From Bradyrhizobium sp. CCBAU 051011 (lineage in GTDB: Bacteria; Pseudomonadota; Alphaproteobacteria; Rhizobiales; Xanthobacteraceae), in contig NZ_CP022222.1 of NCBI RefSeq assembly GCF_009930815.1, positions 3,204,501 through 3,268,500 of the forward strand: a DNA stretch of 64,000 bases, written 5' to 3'. The notes below the pieces were generated by a model. It made no database searches, was not told the origin of the DNA, and saw nothing but the letters and a program-made list of their open reading frames with translations. The translations under genes were made by a program, and so were the position numbers. Every line of letters begins with the position of its first letter. Within the stretch, counting starts at the first letter, position 1. Of this stretch, positions 10,155 to 18,414 are shown in pieces.

Positions 10155-11153
10155 ATGAGTATCGGGCTGATAGGCCTTCTCGATGATGTTGCCGCTATCG
10201 CGAAAGTAGCCGCAGCCTCGCTCGATGATGTGGCAAGCCAGGCTGCCAAGGCGGGTGCGAAAGCTGCAGGTGTCGTCATCGACGATACCGCGGTCACGCC
10301 CGGTTACGTGATCGGGTTCGAGCCGAAGCGCGAACTTCCCATTGTCGGCAGGATCGCCGCAGGATCGCTGCGCAACAAGCTGTTGATCCTGCTGCCGGCT
10401 GCTTTGGTGCTGAGCTACTTCCTGCCCTGGACGATCACGCCGCTCCTGATGCTGGGCGGTGCGTATCTCTGCTACGAGGGAGCGGAGAAAGTGCTCGAGG
10501 CCGTCATGCCCCATCGTGCGCACCACCATGAAGCCCAGCTCGGCACCGTGGCGTTGAACGCGCAGTCGGTCGAAGATGAGAAGGTCGCAAGCGCGATCAA
10601 GACCGACTTCATCCTCTCGGCCGAGATCATGGCGATCACGCTGGCCGCCCTTCCCGCAGGGAGCATCTGGAAGCAGGCCCTGGTGCTTGCGGTGGTGGCC
10701 ATCGGAATCACCGTCGCGGTCTATGGCGTGGTGGCCCTGATCGTGAAGGCCGACGATGTCGGGGTGACGCTGGCACGGAGCGACAGCGCCTCGTTCGTCG
10801 GCCGCGCGCTCGGACGCGGCATTGTTCGCGGCATGCCTATGCTCCTGAAAGTCCTCAGTGTAATCGGGACCGCCGCCATGATCTGGGTTGGCGGTGGCAT
10901 CATCCTGCATGGCGTCGAAGTCTACGGCCCACCCGAGATCCACCACGCCGTCAAGACCGCGGCGGAGGCCGTGGCTCACGTATTTCCGTCGCTTGCCGCG
11001 ATCCTCGAATGGGCGGTAGAGGCGGCCATATCTGGCATCATCGGCCTCTTGATCGGCGCCGCAGCGATTCCGGCGGTCGGATTTGTGTTCGCGCCTGCAT
11101 GGAAATCGCTAAAGCGTCTCCTGCAACGCCGTCAGGATATGTCGGCTCGATGA
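10155..11153 (+). CDS. DUF808 family inner membrane protein
   Basis: About 332 residues from the ATG at 10155 (MSIGLIGLLDDVAAIAK). The N-terminal ASLDDVASQAAKAGAKAAGVVIDDTAVTP motif is diagnostic for DUF808 (YedI-like). It has several membrane segments (LLILLPAALVLSYFLPW; QALVLAVVAIGITVAVYGVVALI; IIGLLIGAAAIPAVGFVF). Biochemical role unknown. The open frame extends to a TTG at 10143, but the ATG matches family starts. It stands alone between the phyR terminator and a NYN gene. Confidence 0.9.
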   Translation: MSIGLIGLLDDVAAIAKVAAASLDDVASQAAKAGAKAAGVVIDDTAVTPGYVIGFEPKRELPIVGRIAAGSLRNKLLILLPAALVLSYFLPWTITPLLMLGGAYLCYEGAEKVLEAVMPHRAHHHEAQLGTVALNAQSVEDEKVASAIKTDFILSAEIMAITLAALPAGSIWKQALVLAVVAIGITVAVYGVVALIVKADDVGVTLARSDSASFVGRALGRGIVRGMPMLLKVLSVIGTAAMIWVGGGIILHGVEVYGPPEIHHAVKTAAEAVAHVFPSLAAILEWAVEAAISGIIGLLIGAAAIPAVGFVFAPAWKSLKRLLQRRQDMSAR

Positions 11154-11443
11154 AGAGCGGCCGTTTGCCGGCCGGAGACCATAAACCTTCGTATAGCCGG
11201 TCCATCCGTTTCGATGCCGGCCATTTACCTCGGTACAATTGAGCATGGCGCGAATCGGCCTTAGCGTCGGCATGTCGAGGCAGGTGCGCATTATCGAATT
11301 GCTCGGCGCGTTGTCTGTTCCTCCCGGTCGCCGACGCCGCCTGCCTCGTCACCTCGGTCAACTTCGGCACCGCACCCGGCTGCGGGCTAAGCCGGAATGG
11401 ATGCTTCGCTTGGCGCGTATGCTGGATGAGAGGTCAGTGTCTG
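11154..11443. other. Gap before NYN gene
   Basis: About 290 bases without a supported gene; one short hairpin (GCCGTTTGCCGGCCGG, ~11160). Presumably holds the NYN promoter. Confidence 0.4.
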
Positions 11444-12052
11444 ATGTCATTGTCTGCAAGAATTGCGCTCTTTATCGATGGCGCCAATCTATACTCGACC
11501 GCCAAAGCGCTCGGTTTCGACATCGACTACAGGCGTCTATTGAAGGAATTCCAGGATCGTGGCGCGCTGCTGCGCGCCTTCTACTACACCGCCATTCTCG
11601 AGGATCAGGAATATACATCCATTCGTCCGCTCGTCGATTGGCTCGACTATAACGGCTACACCGTCGTCACCAAGCCCACCAAGGAATTCATCGACGCCAC
11701 CGGCCGTCGCAAGGTAAAGGGCAGCATGAGTATCGAGCTTACCGTCGATGCAATGGAGCTCGCCGATCATGTCGATGCCATGTTTCTTTTCTCGGGCGAT
11801 GGGGACTTCCGTCCGCTGCTGCAAGCGGTACAGCGTCGCGGCGTCCACGTTACCGTCGTCTCCACCCTGGCTAGTCAGCCACCGATGGTGGCTGACGAAC
11901 TGCGGCGTCAGGCCGACGCCTTCCTCGATCTTTCCGAGCTGAAGCCAAAGCTGGGCCGCGATCCGTTGGAGCGGCCGCCAGCACGCGAGCTCCGCCATCA
12001 ATCGCCGCAACTTTCGCGCGCGCCGGTCAATGGAAATGGTCTCGCGAAATGA
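11444..12052 (+). CDS. NYN-domain (LabA/DUF88-type) putative ribonuclease
   Basis: About 202 residues. The N-terminal half is a PIN-like NYN domain with the acidic catalytic set FIDGANLY (near residue 9-16), the mid SMSIELTVDAM and FLFSGDGDFRPLLQ motifs, followed by VTVVSTLASQPP and a basic low-complexity tail. NYN proteins of this group are predicted metal-dependent RNases. I set the start at 11444 (MSLSARIALFIDG) because related proteins start close to the first strand. Confidence 0.9.
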   Translation: MSLSARIALFIDGANLYSTAKALGFDIDYRRLLKEFQDRGALLRAFYYTAILEDQEYTSIRPLVDWLDYNGYTVVTKPTKEFIDATGRRKVKGSMSIELTVDAMELADHVDAMFLFSGDGDFRPLLQAVQRRGVHVTVVSTLASQPPMVADELRRQADAFLDLSELKPKLGRDPLERPPARELRHQSPQLSRAPVNGNGLAK

Positions 12053-12528
12053 TTGATCCATCGATCCGCGGGCGCGCCGGATTTGCGCGCGCCGTGTGAA
12101 CCAGTTCACGTCGCCTTGGCCGGGCTCGCGGTATTATCGTCGTGACACGGAGACGACGCCTCGGGACGGGCGACCCAAGTTCGCGGCCAGGCACCTCCCC
12201 CTGGCTGGGCCACCAGCTTGCATTTGAAAGCTGGTTGGACTGGTCCGGCGCGTTTCACCCAGCGCGTGCCGGATCTTTTTTTGCGCGCGCCGACATCGAG
12301 CGGTTGTCTGCAAGCTGCCAAGCGAGGGGCATGCTTGACCGGTGCGCACGAGGGTGTCGCGGTGGCGCTGGCGCTGCAGGAGGCGTGAGGCCGGTGTTCC
12401 AATAGCGCTTTACGGAGCACGCGAGACGCCGGCCTAGCCCAACTTTTCCAGGAACGTTTTTCTTTCAACTCCATCCAAGTGGGACGGCGGACGTAATGCC
12501 TTTCGTACCCACACCATGGAGGTAATCA
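12053..12528. other. Gene-free gap with terminator-like hairpin (12244-12282)
   Basis: No supported gene in ~475 bases. At 12244-12282 the arms TCCGGCGCG and CGCGTGCCGGA are followed by TCTTTTTTTG, a plausible rho-independent terminator, although it lies ~190 bases beyond the NYN stop. A GCGCGC-rich hairpin is also seen near 12070. Confidence 0.5.
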
Positions 12529-13089
12529 ATGGCACAGGCTCGTTCGACTTCCATCTCGCGACGAAGCGTCGTCGCGGCACTGGCGCTCACGGCCGCGCCA
12601 GCGGCCTTGACAACAGCCAGCAGCGTCCACGCGCAGGGCAAGGAGGCGACCTCAGAGAAAAGCCTGTATAACCGGCTCGGCGGCGTTTTCGCCATCGCAG
12701 CCGTCGTGGACCACTTCAGCGACGCCATCGTGAAGAACCCCGTAGTCGGCCAGAAGTCCAAAAACCCGCAACTGCGGGAATGGCACACCAAGAACCTGCA
12801 AAGGCTGCCCGGTCTCAAATTCATGCGGACGCTTTGGGTCTGCAACGTTTCGGGGGGCCCGTTCCAGTTCACCGCAACGAAACCCGGCAAGACGCAGGTC
12901 GGCCTTGAGGAGGCCCACCGGAGCTTGCGGATCTCGCCCGCGGAATTCGATGAGGTGGCGGCTGAACTCGGGCGGACGCTGAGCTTCTTCAAGGTGCCGA
13001 AGCGCGAAAAGGATGAAGTTCTGGCAGCGTTTGCCGCCCACAAGGGTGAGGTCACCGCCGGCTACGCCGCGGGCGCCAAACGCGGCTGA
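12529..13089 (+). CDS. Tat-exported group 1 truncated hemoglobin-like protein
   Basis: A 186-residue protein with an N-terminal twin-arginine signal (SRRSVVAALALTAAPAAL, then AxA at HAQ) and a truncated globin domain starting LYNRLGGVFAIAAVVDHF. The proximal haem-ligand His is plausibly in EEAHRSLRIS. Truncated globins bind O2/NO, and most are cytosolic, so export of a folded haem protein by Tat is the noteworthy feature. It has a strong GGAGG ribosome binding site. No redox partner gene is adjacent. Confidence 0.85.
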   Translation: MAQARSTSISRRSVVAALALTAAPAALTTASSVHAQGKEATSEKSLYNRLGGVFAIAAVVDHFSDAIVKNPVVGQKSKNPQLREWHTKNLQRLPGLKFMRTLWVCNVSGGPFQFTATKPGKTQVGLEEAHRSLRISPAEFDEVAAELGRTLSFFKVPKREKDEVLAAFAAHKGEVTAGYAAGAKRG

Positions 13090-13239
13090 GGCTTCCAGGT
13101 TGCGGCGTAGATCGATTCTGCTCATCCGCACATGCCGTGCACGTGCGGAACGCGAAGCTTGAACTGCTGCGTGATGCCGCCTAGGCTCGCTTCACGCGTG
13201 CTGAGCAATAAGAAAATAAACGGGAACGTCCTTTCTCCG

Positions 13240-14513
13240 ATGCAGTCCGCCGAGCGGCCTTTCCCCACCGCCGGGGCCTGATCATCGTCGCGACACTGGC
13301 CACCGCCTATGTCGCCAGCCATTTTTTTCGCGCCTCGAACGTCACCATCGGTCTCGATCTGATGCGCGACCTCGCCATCGGACCGGAAGCGCTGGGGGCG
13401 CTGACCGGCGCGTTCTTCTTCGGCTTTGCCGCGATGCAGATCCCCTGCGGCTTTTTCTTCGACCGTTTCGGGCCGCGCTATACCGTGGTCGGCATGCTGA
13501 TCGTGGCCTCGATCGGCGGCGCGATGTTCACGCTGGCGCCGAGCTGGCCGGTGCTGCTCACCGGCCGCGTGCTGATGGGCGCCGGCTGCGGCGTGATGCT
13601 GATCGGCAGCATGGTGGTGATCTCGCGCTGGTTTCCGCCGGATCGCTTCTCCACGCTGACCGCGCTCGTGCTGTCGATCGGCCTGCTCGGCAACCTTGCG
13701 GCCACCACGCCGCTCGCCTGGGCGTCGCAGGCGGTCGGCTGGCGTCCGGTGTTCGGCGCCGTCGTCATCTTCACCGCGCTCGCCACTATCGCAATCTTTC
13801 TGGTGGTGCGCGACGCGCCGCCCGGCCATCCCTTCCTGAGCCGCAAGGCGGAGCCGCCCGGCGAGATGCTCAAAGGCCTGATCGAGGTGCTGCGCAACCC
13901 GCGCCTGAAGCCGATCCTGGCGCTGAATTTCTGCAACTATGCCTGCACCTTCACCGTGCAGGGCCTGTGGGGCGGCGCGTTCCTGCGCGAGGTCCATGGC
14001 TTGAGCCCGATCGCAGCCGGCAACGTCCTGCTCTGCGCCGTGATCGCCTACCAGGCCGGCATGCTCGCCTTCGGTCCGCTCGACCGCCGGCTCGATACCC
14101 GCAAGGGCATTGCGATCGGCGGCACGCTGGTGATCGTTTGCCTGCTCGCGACGCTGGCACTGTTCTCGCACCCGCCGGCCTGGCTGCCGGTTGCCGTCAT
14201 CATCGCCATGGGCTTCTTCTCCGCCTCCAGCACCATGGTGATGACGCACGGCCGCGGCATCTTCCCCGACCGCCTGATCGGCCGCGGCATCGCGACCATG
14301 AACACCGCAGTGATGCTCGGCGTCGCCTGCATGCAGACGCTCTCCGGCATCATCATCGGCGCGTTCGAACCGCTCACCAGCGGCGCCCGCACGGAAGAGG
14401 CTTATCGCGCGCTGTTCGGCACGCTGACGCTGGTGCTGATCGCAGCGGTCGCGATCTACAGCCGCTCGCAGGATGTCAAACCGAGTGATGAGATGAAGGC
14501 GGCAGGGCGGTAA
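13240..14513 (+). pseudogene. MFS transporter with probable N-terminal frameshift
   Basis: From 13278 to 14513 one frame encodes a 12-helix major facilitator (LIIVATLATAYVASHFFRASN; motif-A-like GFFFDRFGPRYTVVGML). But this frame has no start before ATG 13362, which would remove the first membrane helix. The natural start is ATG 13240 (MQSAERPFPTAGA), which is one base out of frame and stops at 13281. One missing base in the GGGGCC run at ~13273-13278 reconciles both parts. Either a young pseudogene or a sequencing error; substrate unknown. Confidence 0.7.
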
Positions 14514-14589
14514 GCGGCGTGAAAAATTCGCCCGTCGGCGAAGGCACGCCGATGGCCTGCGCCACGCGAATCCGCGCACGGCTGCACGA

Positions 14590-14731
14590 TCAACCGGCGT
14601 AATCGATCGGGGTCGACAACGCATCATCGTCATGACGCTGCCAGTAGATGTCATGGATGCGCGTCGTGATCGTACCGGGCCGGCCGTCGCCGAGGAGGCG
14701 GCAAGGGATTTGAACGGCCGTCAATTCACCA
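14590..14731 (-). pseudogene. C-terminal remnant of a class IV (branched-chain type) aminotransferase
   Basis: On the minus strand, ~46 codons end in TGA at 14592-14590 and read IPCRLLGDGRPGTITTRIHDIYWQRH... STPIDYAG. The GDGxPGxIT...IxxxYWxxH pattern is the C-terminal signature of BCAT-like PLP enzymes. The rest of the gene is absent; the frame runs straight into the 3' end of the kinase gene at 14721. It indicates a deletion that joined the two. Confidence 0.5.
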
Positions 14732-15878
14732 GGTTCGCCAGCGGAATTTGCAGCTTGATGACCAAGCCGTTTTGCGACCAGTCGTAATCGATGCGGCCGT
14801 TATGCGAGGCAATCGTTGAGGCAACGAGATTGCTGCCGAACCCCAACTGAGCCGGCGCCTCGACCGCTTTGCCGATTTCACGCCAGACGATGTCGACGTT
14901 TTCGTTTTCGATCTGCCACGCCACGGCGACCTTTCCGTCATCCCGGAGAGCGCCGTATTTGGCGGCGTTGGTTGCGAGTTCGTGGAAGACGAGGGCGATG
15001 CTGTTGGTGGAACGCTCTCCCAACGACACCATCGGCCCGTTCAGGTCAGGCATGGTGTAAGGCCTCAGGACGGTACGGATAGCCTCTGCCATGTCCACGC
15101 CCTTGAGGGCGTTACCGGCATTGAACGAGCGCCGAACCAGCGAATGGGCATCGGAGAGCGCGGTGAGGCGGCCGGTCAAGGCCTCGGTCATTTCTTCCTT
15201 GGTTTCCGCATGCTGCGCGGTCATCTTGATCATGGCGCCGGTGACGGCAAACAGGTTCTTGAGCCGGTGGCTCATCTCCTTGGCCAGGATCTCCTGGGCT
15301 TCGAGCGCCTTCTTCAAGCGAAGATCGGCGTGGATCATCTGCAGCGCGATGCCAGTGAAGACGGCCAGTTCGGACAGCACGCGCGCATGGCCTGAGTGGA
15401 ACTTGTGTCCCTCCTTGGCGACCACCCAAAGCGTTCCAACCGGGATGGTGCCGTTTCTCAACAGCGGCACCAGCAGAACTTCGGGCACGGTGATGTTGGC
15501 TTCCGCAATCCACGAATAAGCGCGCTCGGGCCGCTCCATCAGGATCGGACTGCTCTGGTCGAGACAAACGCCGCACGGGCTGAAGTTCCGGGGCGTGGTC
15601 ACGCCTTCGAACGCCGATAATTTGCCGACGAGTGAGTTCCAACGAAACACGTCGCCATCGAGAACGCTGACGCCAGCCGAGTCCGCGTCGCAAACTTCCA
15701 TCGATAGCCCGACGAGGCGCGGCAGCACGTCGGCGGGATGATCCGCCATATTGCCGGCGAGATCCTGCAGCGCCAGCTTTTCGCTGAGGTAATCGGGCGC
15801 CGGCGCCGGGCGAACCAAAAGCTCGTCGGTGGTAAAAACCTGCGCTATTGCGGCGGGCAGTTCTGCTGGGCGGCCCAT
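14721..15878 (-). CDS. Cytosolic GAF-HWE/HisKA_2 histidine kinase
   Basis: About 385 residues from the ATG at 15878, which has a clear GAGGGGGAAG ribosome binding site; the frame is open to 16010 but without such support. It has a GAF domain (~50-190: FSPCGVCLDQSSPILMERP, VPLLRNGTIPVGTLWVV), the phosphoacceptor box KEMSHRLKNLFAV, and an HWE-type ATPase domain with ALVFHELATNAAKYGAL and LGFGSNLV. Unlike the kinase at 6.2 kb, all ATP-site motifs are intact. No membrane segment, so the signal is cytosolic (light, redox or ligand; not determinable). No adjacent response regulator. Confidence 0.88.
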   Translation of the reverse strand: MGRPAELPAAIAQVFTTDELLVRPAPAPDYLSEKLALQDLAGNMADHPADVLPRLVGLSMEVCDADSAGVSVLDGDVFRWNSLVGKLSAFEGVTTPRNFSPCGVCLDQSSPILMERPERAYSWIAEANITVPEVLLVPLLRNGTIPVGTLWVVAKEGHKFHSGHARVLSELAVFTGIALQMIHADLRLKKALEAQEILAKEMSHRLKNLFAVTGAMIKMTAQHAETKEEMTEALTGRLTALSDAHSLVRRSFNAGNALKGVDMAEAIRTVLRPYTMPDLNGPMVSLGERSTNSIALVFHELATNAAKYGALRDDGKVAVAWQIENENVDIVWREIGKAVEAPAQLGFGSNLVASTIASHNGRIDYDWSQNGLVIKLQIPLANLVN

Positions 15879-16028
15879 GATCTCTTCCCCCTCCGACACT
15901 ATAACTCGGAGACGGCTGGCGACTAGATCGTTGGCGGTGGGGCAGGGTTTCGTCAGGATGGTATCGGGATCACGCTGAGCCAATTCGGTATCGCTCGACG
16001 TTGATCGCATCCGTACAAAAAAAGCAGG

Positions 16029-16064
16029 GCGCGACCGGCATCACCACAGTCGCGCGGAGTTTTT
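16029..16064. terminator. Terminator-like hairpin, possibly bidirectional
   Basis: GCGCGAC and GTCGCGC arms with a 13-base loop, followed by GGAGTTTTT on the plus strand and preceded by an A7 tract. It separates the kinase from the integrase and marks the last chromosome-like feature. Confidence 0.6.
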
Positions 16065-16211
16065 GTAATTGTCCGTCGCAAGCCGCTGTTGGCTTCTAAC
16101 GGCTTGTTAATTTTGCTATAATTCTCGGATCATATTTCGCAGTAGTCCACGGAAATTCGCGGGCGTTCGTCGCAATCCGCGATCAATGGTGGGGCGGATG
16201 GTGGGGCGGAC

Positions 16212-17477
16212 ATGGCCAAAAGACAGTTACATAAGCTTTCCGCGCGAGAAGCGGAGACAATCACTGGACCCGGACGGCACAGCGATGGTGGGGGACTTTA
16301 TCTCGCGATCGAGACAGGAGCGCACGGGCGGCGTCAATGGATTTTCATGTATCGCGTGCGCGGTACAAGCAAGCGCAGAGAGATTGGCCTCGGCTCGGCC
16401 AAGGGGAAGGGCAAGGACGGCTTGTCGCTCGCTGATGCTCGCCTCAAGGCGGGGGACGCCCGCAGGGCGCTAGCTGAAGGCAGGAGTCCTGCCGCAGAGC
16501 GACGCGCCGACGTGGTAGCGGGCACTACGTTCGGAGAATTCGCGGACACCTTTTTGGCATCGATCAAAGCGGGCTTCAAAGGTAAGAACACTCTCGTCGA
16601 TTGGACGCGGGATCTGAAGGTGCACTGCAAACCTATCCGTGCTATGGAGCTTGCCGACATCAACTCGAATGATGTGTTGGCCATCTTGTCGCCGATCTGG
16701 ATGACGATCAACCGCACGGCTCGCGAGACGCGAAGCCGAATTGAGCGTGTGCTTGACGCCGCAGAAGCCAAGGGGTTCCGGTCTGGAAAGAACCCTGCCA
16801 TGTGGAAGACATTGAAGCCGCTTTTGCCGAAGGCAAAACGGTCGAAGCGCCATCACAAAGCTGCGCCCTACAAGGACGTGCCTGGTATCGTTCGGGCGCT
16901 GAATGCCAAACACAATATGGCCGACACGACAGTGAATCTCGCAGCTGAATACATCATCTTAACGGCGGTGCGGACCGGCGAAGCCCGCTTTATGCGCGTA
17001 CGCGAGGTCGACTTCACAGAACGGCTTTGGATCGTCCCAGCAGAGCGGATGAAGGCGGAGGTCGATCCGGAAGGCAAGGATTTCGAAGTACCGCTTTGCG
17101 ATCGCGCAATCGCGATCTTGAACGCAGTCATTCCGAAGGATGCTGCCTCTGATGCCTACGTGTTCGCCGGGCAGTGGTCAACGGACCACTCGAAGCCGCT
17201 TGGTATGAACGCGGTGCTACACGCGCTCAAGGCTGTTTATCCGGCGATGACGACGCACGGGTGTCGGTCGAGCTTTCGCGATTGGGCAGGTGATGAAACT
17301 CGCTTCGAACGTGACATCGCTGAAATGGCGTTAGCCCACAAGGTTGGCGACGAAACGGAACAAGCCTATCGACGCGGTAGTGCGTTGAAGAAGCGGCGAC
17401 AATTGATGGAAGCTTGGGGGCGATACGTTGGAAGCGCTTCTAATGTGATCGCACTTCCGCGGCGAGCATCGCAATAG
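16212..17477 (+). CDS. int: P4-type tyrosine integrase of the island
   Basis: A 421-residue integrase with an N-terminal DUF4102-type arm-binding domain (KLSAREAETITGPGRHSDGGGLYL), a SAM-like core-binding domain (~100-200) and the catalytic domain. Catalytic residues visible: Arg in TAVRTGEA, His-Arg in THGCRSSFRDW, His in LALAHKVG and Tyr in EQAYRRG. Such integrases insert islands at tRNA 3' ends, and a tRNA 3' fragment lies 184 bases downstream. The sequence before the start holds a tandem ATGGTGGGGCGG repeat. Appears intact. Confidence 0.93.
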   Translation: MAKRQLHKLSAREAETITGPGRHSDGGGLYLAIETGAHGRRQWIFMYRVRGTSKRREIGLGSAKGKGKDGLSLADARLKAGDARRALAEGRSPAAERRADVVAGTTFGEFADTFLASIKAGFKGKNTLVDWTRDLKVHCKPIRAMELADINSNDVLAILSPIWMTINRTARETRSRIERVLDAAEAKGFRSGKNPAMWKTLKPLLPKAKRSKRHHKAAPYKDVPGIVRALNAKHNMADTTVNLAAEYIILTAVRTGEARFMRVREVDFTERLWIVPAERMKAEVDPEGKDFEVPLCDRAIAILNAVIPKDAASDAYVFAGQWSTDHSKPLGMNAVLHALKAVYPAMTTHGCRSSFRDWAGDETRFERDIAEMALAHKVGDETEQAYRRGSALKKRRQLMEAWGRYVGSASNVIALPRRASQ

Positions 17478-17660
17478 AGTTCCTGGTGATGCAGGCGTAG
17501 CGGGATCACGCACGTCTGGCAGTCATCAGCCGTTCTCCGTGCTGCTGTCCTGGCCGGCATTGAATTTTGGAGATGAGTGGCTGATTAGACGTAATTTCGT
17601 AGGCGAATTAAGGGCGCTACCAGCAGGAATACCAACACCAATAGTTCGACCGATAGTGGG

Positions 17661-17685
17661 GGCGCGAATCCCTCCCTCTCCGCCA
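17661..17685 (+). other. tRNA 3'-end fragment (Ser-type acceptor), probable attachment site
   Basis: GCGCGAATCCCTCCCTCTCC followed by GCCA matches the T-arm 3' side, the acceptor CCTCTCC, the discriminator G and CCA of bacterial serine tRNAs. No tRNA body precedes it, so it is a truncated copy as left by site-specific integration. The intact tRNA is not in this window. Confidence 0.55.
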
Positions 17686-17967
17686 CTGGATTTTCAATAG
17701 CGAAAAGTCCTCCAAAATCAGGCTTTTCCCGAACCGCCGGTTATTTGCGGTGGAGCACTATGGTGGAGCACTCTCGTTCGTCTTTTGACACGTGCAATGC
17801 GGAAATTCGACTCAAAAGTCGGAAGCGGGAGGAGCCGCTTCGTTAATGAGTCAGACGCTCGGCCAGATCGGCTATCGTGACCAGCTTGGCAGCGGACGGC
17901 ACGGGCTGATTGATCGGAGACAACACTTTCCTCTTTTAGGTGAAGGCGCAAGTAGCGAGTGGTGCTC
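17686..17967. other. Island edge without gene; tandem GGTGGAGCAC motif
   Basis: Two copies of GGTGGAGCAC at ~17750-17772 mirror the doubled ATGGTGGGGCGG motif before the integrase at 16.2 kb, suggesting the upstream region of a second, now deleted integrase. No coding sequence supported. Confidence 0.35.
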
Positions 17968-18414
17968 ATGACCATCCCCTGCCCAAAGTTTGAGAAGCTG
18001 GGTGACTTTACCGATGAAGAAGTCGCGGCAGTGCAGTCCTACGCTGCGGAATCTCCGCGACTCCACCATCTCATGCAGGGCCGAGACGCCATGGGCTGCC
18101 CAGCGTTCGAGAGCGAGCTGCGCAAAGACTTTAGGCTCCTGCCCCTCATCGCGTCGGCGACCCGCAAATGGCGTCTGCTAGACGAGGCGACCCTATATGC
18201 CGGTATTGGGAATGGCTACGCGGCAGTGGGAAGCCTCTGGCACAGCGAACCCGAGCGATCGGTCGGCCTTGTTTACGAATACGGCGGCTTCTTTCGACCT
18301 CGGTCGATGAACAGGCCGCCCGGCGCTTCCTAGAAGCCGGCGACAAGCGGCACAGCGTATTTCTGACCATACGGGCGCAGCCCGGCCTCCTGGCCCTGCC
18401 GATGTCAGCTATCG
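17968..18414 (+). pseudogene. Possible ADP-ribosyltransferase-fold protein, frameshifted and cut by an IS
   Basis: The frame from 17968 gives ATLYAGIGNGYAAVGSLW ... VYEYGGF, and a one-base shift near 18285-18295 continues as STSVDEQAARRFLEAGD ... SVFLTIRAQPG. A YxGG-F-STS-xxxxAxxF pattern resembles R-S-E class mono-ADP-ribosyltransferases, where STS is the second catalytic motif. The C-terminal ExE part is missing because copy 1 of the IS5 element begins at 18415, and the expected first-motif Arg reads Ala. This is a suggestive motif match only; a type III effector or toxin remnant is possible. Confidence 0.4.

Noticed and set aside
13122..14654. 510-codon minus-strand frame over the MFS gene
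   Set aside because: Low-complexity Arg/Glu/Ala/His composition typical of antisense shadows; the plus strand encodes membrane helices.
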